From Betaproteobacteria bacterium (GTDB taxonomy: Bacteria; Pseudomonadota; Gammaproteobacteria; Burkholderiales; SG8-39), in contig VBCJ01000069.1 in NCBI GenBank assembly GCA_005884335.1, positions 1 to 27,251 on the forward strand: a stretch of 27,251 nucleotides of DNA, written 5' to 3'. Shown one piece after another: positions 24,451 to 27,251 of the stretch. Both the position numbers and the translations under genes were made by a program. Position 1 is the first letter of the stretch; each line of letters starts with the position of its first letter. Below the pieces are notes generated by a model that was not told where the DNA came from, searched no databases, and saw only the letters and a program-made list of their open reading frames with translations.

Positions 24451-25415
24451 AGCTGGCCGGGATTTTTTTCGCGGTACTCGCGTGCGCATCTCTGGCCGGA
24501 TGCGCGGCCTCGTATCGGGCACCGGTCGTCGAACGGACCGTCGCGCGCCCCTCCGCCGCAAAGCCCGCGGCGCTGCCCGCGGAGCAAAGGCCCGAGAGCT
24601 ATACCGTCAAGCGCGGCGATACCCTTTACAGCATCGCGCTCGACAACGGCCTCGATTATCGGGAACTTGCCGCCTGGAACAACATTACCGATCCCGCCGC
24701 CATCAAGGCCGGGCTGGTGCTGCGCATGCGGCCGCCGGGGCAGGCAATGGCGGCGCAGCCGGAGGGCGGGGCGCAAGTCCAGCCGGAGGCCCGCGTGCAG
24801 GTGCAGCCCGTGACCGTACCGGGCTCGGTGGAGGCGCGCTCGCTCGGCGCGGATCCGCGGGCTGCCGTGGAGCCGCGGGCAGGAACGGAGCCGCCGCGGG
24901 TCGCCGGCGATCTCAAGACCGGCCCGAAGGCGATGAAGCTGCCCTATTCCGAGGAAAACGTCGCGATGCTGTTGCGGCAGGCTCCTGCGGCTCCGACGCC
25001 GGAACCGGTGCCGCCGCAGCCGAGCGCCGAGGATGGGCAGGACACAGTGGCCTGGATCTGGCCGGCCGCGGGCCGCGTTCTCGCGGGATTCTCCGAAGCG
25101 ACCAACAAGGGCGTGGATATCCTCGGCAAGATCGGCGATCCGGTCTTTGCCTCGGCGTCAGGACGCGTCGTCTACAGCGGTACCGGGCTGCGCGGCTACG
25201 GCAAACTCGTGATCATCAAGCACAACCAGACCTATCTGTCCGCCTATGCACACAATAGCAACCTGCTGGTGAAGGAAGGACAGAACGTGGTGAGGGGCCA
25301 GAAGATCGCCGAAATCGGCAATACCGATTCCTCCCAGGCGAAGCTTCATTTCGAGATCCGGCGTCTCGGCAAGCCGGTCGACCCCCTGAAATTCCTTCCG
25401 GACCGGCCATCGTGA
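24447..25415 (+). CDS. nlpD: NlpD-like lipoprotein (LysM plus degenerate M23 domain)
   Basis: NlpD activates the amidase AmiC for cell separation. The 322-residue product starts at the GTG at 24447 with GGAGG eight bases upstream, overlapping the pcm stop (GTGA). The lipobox is LAGC after a short hydrophobic signal. The LysM domain is YTVKRGDTLYSIALDNGL ... GLVLRM (about 50-93), followed by a Pro/Ala/Gln-rich linker and a C-terminal M23 domain. That domain is catalytically degenerate (NKGVDI where active enzymes have His first; LHFEIR retained), as expected for NlpD. It is cotranscribed with rpoS, and the rpoS promoter normally lies inside this gene. Confidence 0.93.
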   Translation: MKLAGIFFAVLACASLAGCAASYRAPVVERTVARPSAAKPAALPAEQRPESYTVKRGDTLYSIALDNGLDYRELAAWNNITDPAAIKAGLVLRMRPPGQAMAAQPEGGAQVQPEARVQVQPVTVPGSVEARSLGADPRAAVEPRAGTEPPRVAGDLKTGPKAMKLPYSEENVAMLLRQAPAAPTPEPVPPQPSAEDGQDTVAWIWPAAGRVLAGFSEATNKGVDILGKIGDPVFASASGRVVYSGTGLRGYGKLVIIKHNQTYLSAYAHNSNLLVKEGQNVVRGQKIAEIGNTDSSQAKLHFEIRRLGKPVDPLKFLPDRPS

Positions 25416-26416
25416 ATTCGCGCGCGCCAGAGCACGAACTCCAGGCGGATTGGGCCGGGAGCGAGCTCGCCTCCACCGTCGAGCCGGCCTCTACCGTCTC
25501 CGAGGAGCCCGGGCGCGTGGCGCCCGATGGGGCTGCAGAAGCCCCCTCGCGCAGGGAGCCGGGTGATGATGCACCGGAAACCGATGCCCTCAGCGACGCG
25601 ACCCAGCTCTATCTGCATCAGATCGGTCTCAATCGCTTGTTCACGCCAGCGGAGGAGCTGCATTTTGCCCGGCGTTCCGTCGCCGGGGATTTCTCCGCCC
25701 GGCAGAAAATGATCGAGCACAACCTGCGCTTGGTGGTCAACGTCGCCAAGGCTTATCTCAAGCGAGGCATGCCGCTTCTGGACCTCGTCGAGGAGGGCAA
25801 TCTCGGGCTGATGCACGCGCTCGACAAGTTCGATCCCGAGCGTGGCTTTCGGTTTTCCACCTATGCCACCTGGTGGATCCGGCAGAACATCGAGCGCGCC
25901 ATCATGAACCAGTCGCGCACCATCCGGCTGCCGGTGCACGTGATCAAGGAGTTGAACACCGTGCTTCGCGCGAAGCGCCATTTGGAGGCGCACGCCGAGC
26001 GCGAGCCGACCGCGGAGGACATCGCGCACCTCGTCGGCAAGGACGCCGATGAAGTGCGTCGGTTGCTGTCGCGCAGCGAGCACATCGCTTCCCTCGATGC
26101 GCCGCTCGATGTCGATCCGCTGCTCTCGATCGGCGAGTCGATCGCAGACGAGAGCAGCGTGGGCCCGGAGCTGCAACTGCATGCGAACGAAATCGAGTCG
26201 CTCGTTCGCGAATGGGTCTTGCAGTTGAACGACAAGCAACGCGCCGTGATCGAGCGGCGTTTCGGCTTGAACGGAAGGGAATTGCTCACGCTCCAGCAGC
26301 TCGCCTCGCGGCTCATGCTCACGCGCGAGCGCGTGCGCCAGATTCAGCTCGAAGCTCTTGTGCAGCTGCGGCGCATCCTGCGCCGGCGCGGCCTGTCGAA
26401 GGACGTGCTTCTCTAG
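25412..26416 (+). CDS. rpoS: RNA polymerase sigma factor RpoS (sigma-38)
   Basis: RpoS is the stationary-phase and general stress sigma factor. The product has 334 residues from a GTG at 25412 that overlaps the nlpD stop. Region 1.2 begins at DATQLYLHQIG. Region 2 contains EHNLRLVVNVAK, DLVEEGNLGLMHALDKFD and FSTYATWWIRQNIERAIMNQ; region 3 has RLPVHVIKELN; region 4 has the helix-turn-helix LTRERVRQIQLEALVQLRRIL. It ends GLSKDVLL, typical of RpoS. The N-terminal 60 residues are acidic and variable. The Shine-Dalgarno is weak. The downstream gene is convergent and starts four bases after the stop. Confidence 0.95.
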   Translation: MNSRAPEHELQADWAGSELASTVEPASTVSEEPGRVAPDGAAEAPSRREPGDDAPETDALSDATQLYLHQIGLNRLFTPAEELHFARRSVAGDFSARQKMIEHNLRLVVNVAKAYLKRGMPLLDLVEEGNLGLMHALDKFDPERGFRFSTYATWWIRQNIERAIMNQSRTIRLPVHVIKELNTVLRAKRHLEAHAEREPTAEDIAHLVGKDADEVRRLLSRSEHIASLDAPLDVDPLLSIGESIADESSVGPELQLHANEIESLVREWVLQLNDKQRAVIERRFGLNGRELLTLQQLASRLMLTRERVRQIQLEALVQLRRILRRRGLSKDVLL

Positions 26417-26420
26417 AGCA

Positions 26421-27251
26421 TCAGCGGACGTCGTCCGTGATGGTGTTCGGGGGATTGCGCTTCAAAGCAGTGCCGTCGCCTTCAACGTTGATGGCCTGCG
26501 CGAACTCGATGTTCTTCGTGAGCTCCTCCAGGTACAGGTGCTGCCCGCCGAAGTGATCCCGCGCGTACTTGTGGGCTCCGCCGAGATCCGCGTCGAGGCG
26601 CCTGCTCGCGCCCTGATAGAAATGCGGCGTCTTCCTCACCAAGTCCTCTCCCGATTCGTACAGGACTTCTTCATTTCCGTCGGGAAGACGCTTGCGGGCG
26701 ATACCGCCGGCGAGGAATTCGGGATAAAGCCGGTCGCGGCATTTTTCCAGGTAGCAGCGGTCCGACATCTGCGCGATGATGTCCGCCGAGCCGAGCAGAC
26801 TGCCGAGCAGCTTGTAGCCAAGAGACGGCACCTTGATTTCGGCGACCGGGATCTCGTAACCGGTGAAGTGGATCAGCGAAGCGGCGACGTCGGCCACCTC
26901 GCCCATTCCGATCTTGGGCAGGTAATCCCTGAGAAAGCGCGCGCCGCGGGAGACGTGGGTCAGCGTCAGCTCGCCTCCGTTCCTGTGCTGCCTGTCGTCG
27001 AGCGTTCGTATGTAACCGCAGTCGTGGAACAGGGCTGTGATCACGCCCAGCCGGAACATCGCCGCGTCTAGCGGCTCCAGGCCCATTCGGGCGCGCTCGT
27101 AGCCGTCGATCAGCCGCGCCATCGCGAGCGTGACCTCGAGCACGTGCTGGATGTCGTGATAAGCGGTATCACAGGCGTGGTACCCCGGGCGGTCCCCGCG
27201 ATACATCGTGGTCAGGTCCCGAAAAGCCCGGTCGATCTGCGCAGGCGCCGC
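26421..27251 (-). CDS. HD-domain phosphohydrolase-like protein, 5' end outside the window
   Basis: The gene runs off the right edge; the frame remains open to 27251 upstream of the ATG at 27206. At least 276 residues are visible. HD-superfamily metal ligands appear as AYHDIQHVLEVTLAM and, after the LGVITALFHDCGY segment, the His-Asp pair; SLIHFTGYEI and LLGSADIIAQMSD supply later ligands. Such proteins hydrolyse nucleotides or phosphodiesters; the exact substrate is unknown. It converges on rpoS with four bases between the stops and no terminator between them. Confidence 0.8.
   Translation of the reverse strand, partial: AAPAQIDRAFRDLTTMYRGDRPGYHACDTAYHDIQHVLEVTLAMARLIDGYERARMGLEPLDAAMFRLGVITALFHDCGYIRTLDDRQHRNGGELTLTHVSRGARFLRDYLPKIGMGEVADVAASLIHFTGYEIPVAEIKVPSLGYKLLGSLLGSADIIAQMSDRCYLEKCRDRLYPEFLAGGIARKRLPDGNEEVLYESGEDLVRKTPHFYQGASRRLDADLGGAHKYARDHFGGQHLYLEELTKNIEFAQAINVEGDGTALKRNPPNTITDDVR

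Noticed and set aside
23877..25415. Single 512-codon protein fusing a Pcm N-terminus to NlpD
   Set aside because: The middle part is out-of-frame pcm sequence. NlpD has its own GTG, ribosome binding site and lipoprotein signal at 24447.

Overview
The window is GC-rich chromosomal DNA, most likely from a betaproteobacterium related to Burkholderiales. The evidence is the gene order lysS-prfB-recJ-rpfE-like, lolC-lolD, comEC next to a DUF2062 gene, relA, and surE-pcm-nlpD-rpoS, together with two orphan Bug/TctC-type receptors, which are typical of that group. I see no rRNA, tRNA, CRISPR array, transposase or integrase.

Layout. (1) Positions 1-6533, minus strand: the start of lysS; prfB with its programmed +1 frameshift; a lower-GC FG-GAP-repeat lipoprotein gene; then KTSC protein, cyclophilin-like protein, recJ and an RpfE-like protein, read as rpfE-like > recJ > cyclophilin-like > KTSC. 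A diverged second copy of the prfB promoter and 5' end lies directly upstream of the lipoprotein gene. (2) 6574-8352, plus strand: lolC and a broken lolD. (3) 8407-10958: accessory genes on the minus strand (small membrane protein, GNAT acetyltransferase, AhpD-like protein, Bug receptor). (4) 10959-16585: DUF2062 protein, broken comEC, a second Bug receptor, an unknown protein and an alpha/beta hydrolase. (5) 16638-19630, minus strand: lipoprotein, possibly truncated beta-barrel, MtfA peptidase and EamA transporter. (6) 19703-21883: relA. (7) 21884-22900: a cluster of three small genes, each preceded by a sigma-54-type GG-N10-GC promoter. (8) 23149-26416: surE, a broken pcm, nlpD and rpoS. (9) 26421 to the end: a partial HD-domain gene.

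Functions. Stress physiology is concentrated at the right: (p)ppGpp synthesis (relA), the stationary-phase sigma factor (rpoS), and repair or maintenance genes (surE, pcm, nlpD). The small-gene cluster between relA and surE is the strongest candidate for something undescribed. Two of its genes are gapless paralogs, and their promoter-to-start distances are identical. The third gene is on the opposite strand with its own promoter and terminator.

Three conserved plus-strand genes (lolD, comEC, pcm) each lack roughly 100-140 internal bases, with a frameshift at the join. Either these are real deletions or the assembly contains repeated local joining errors. The sequence alone cannot decide.
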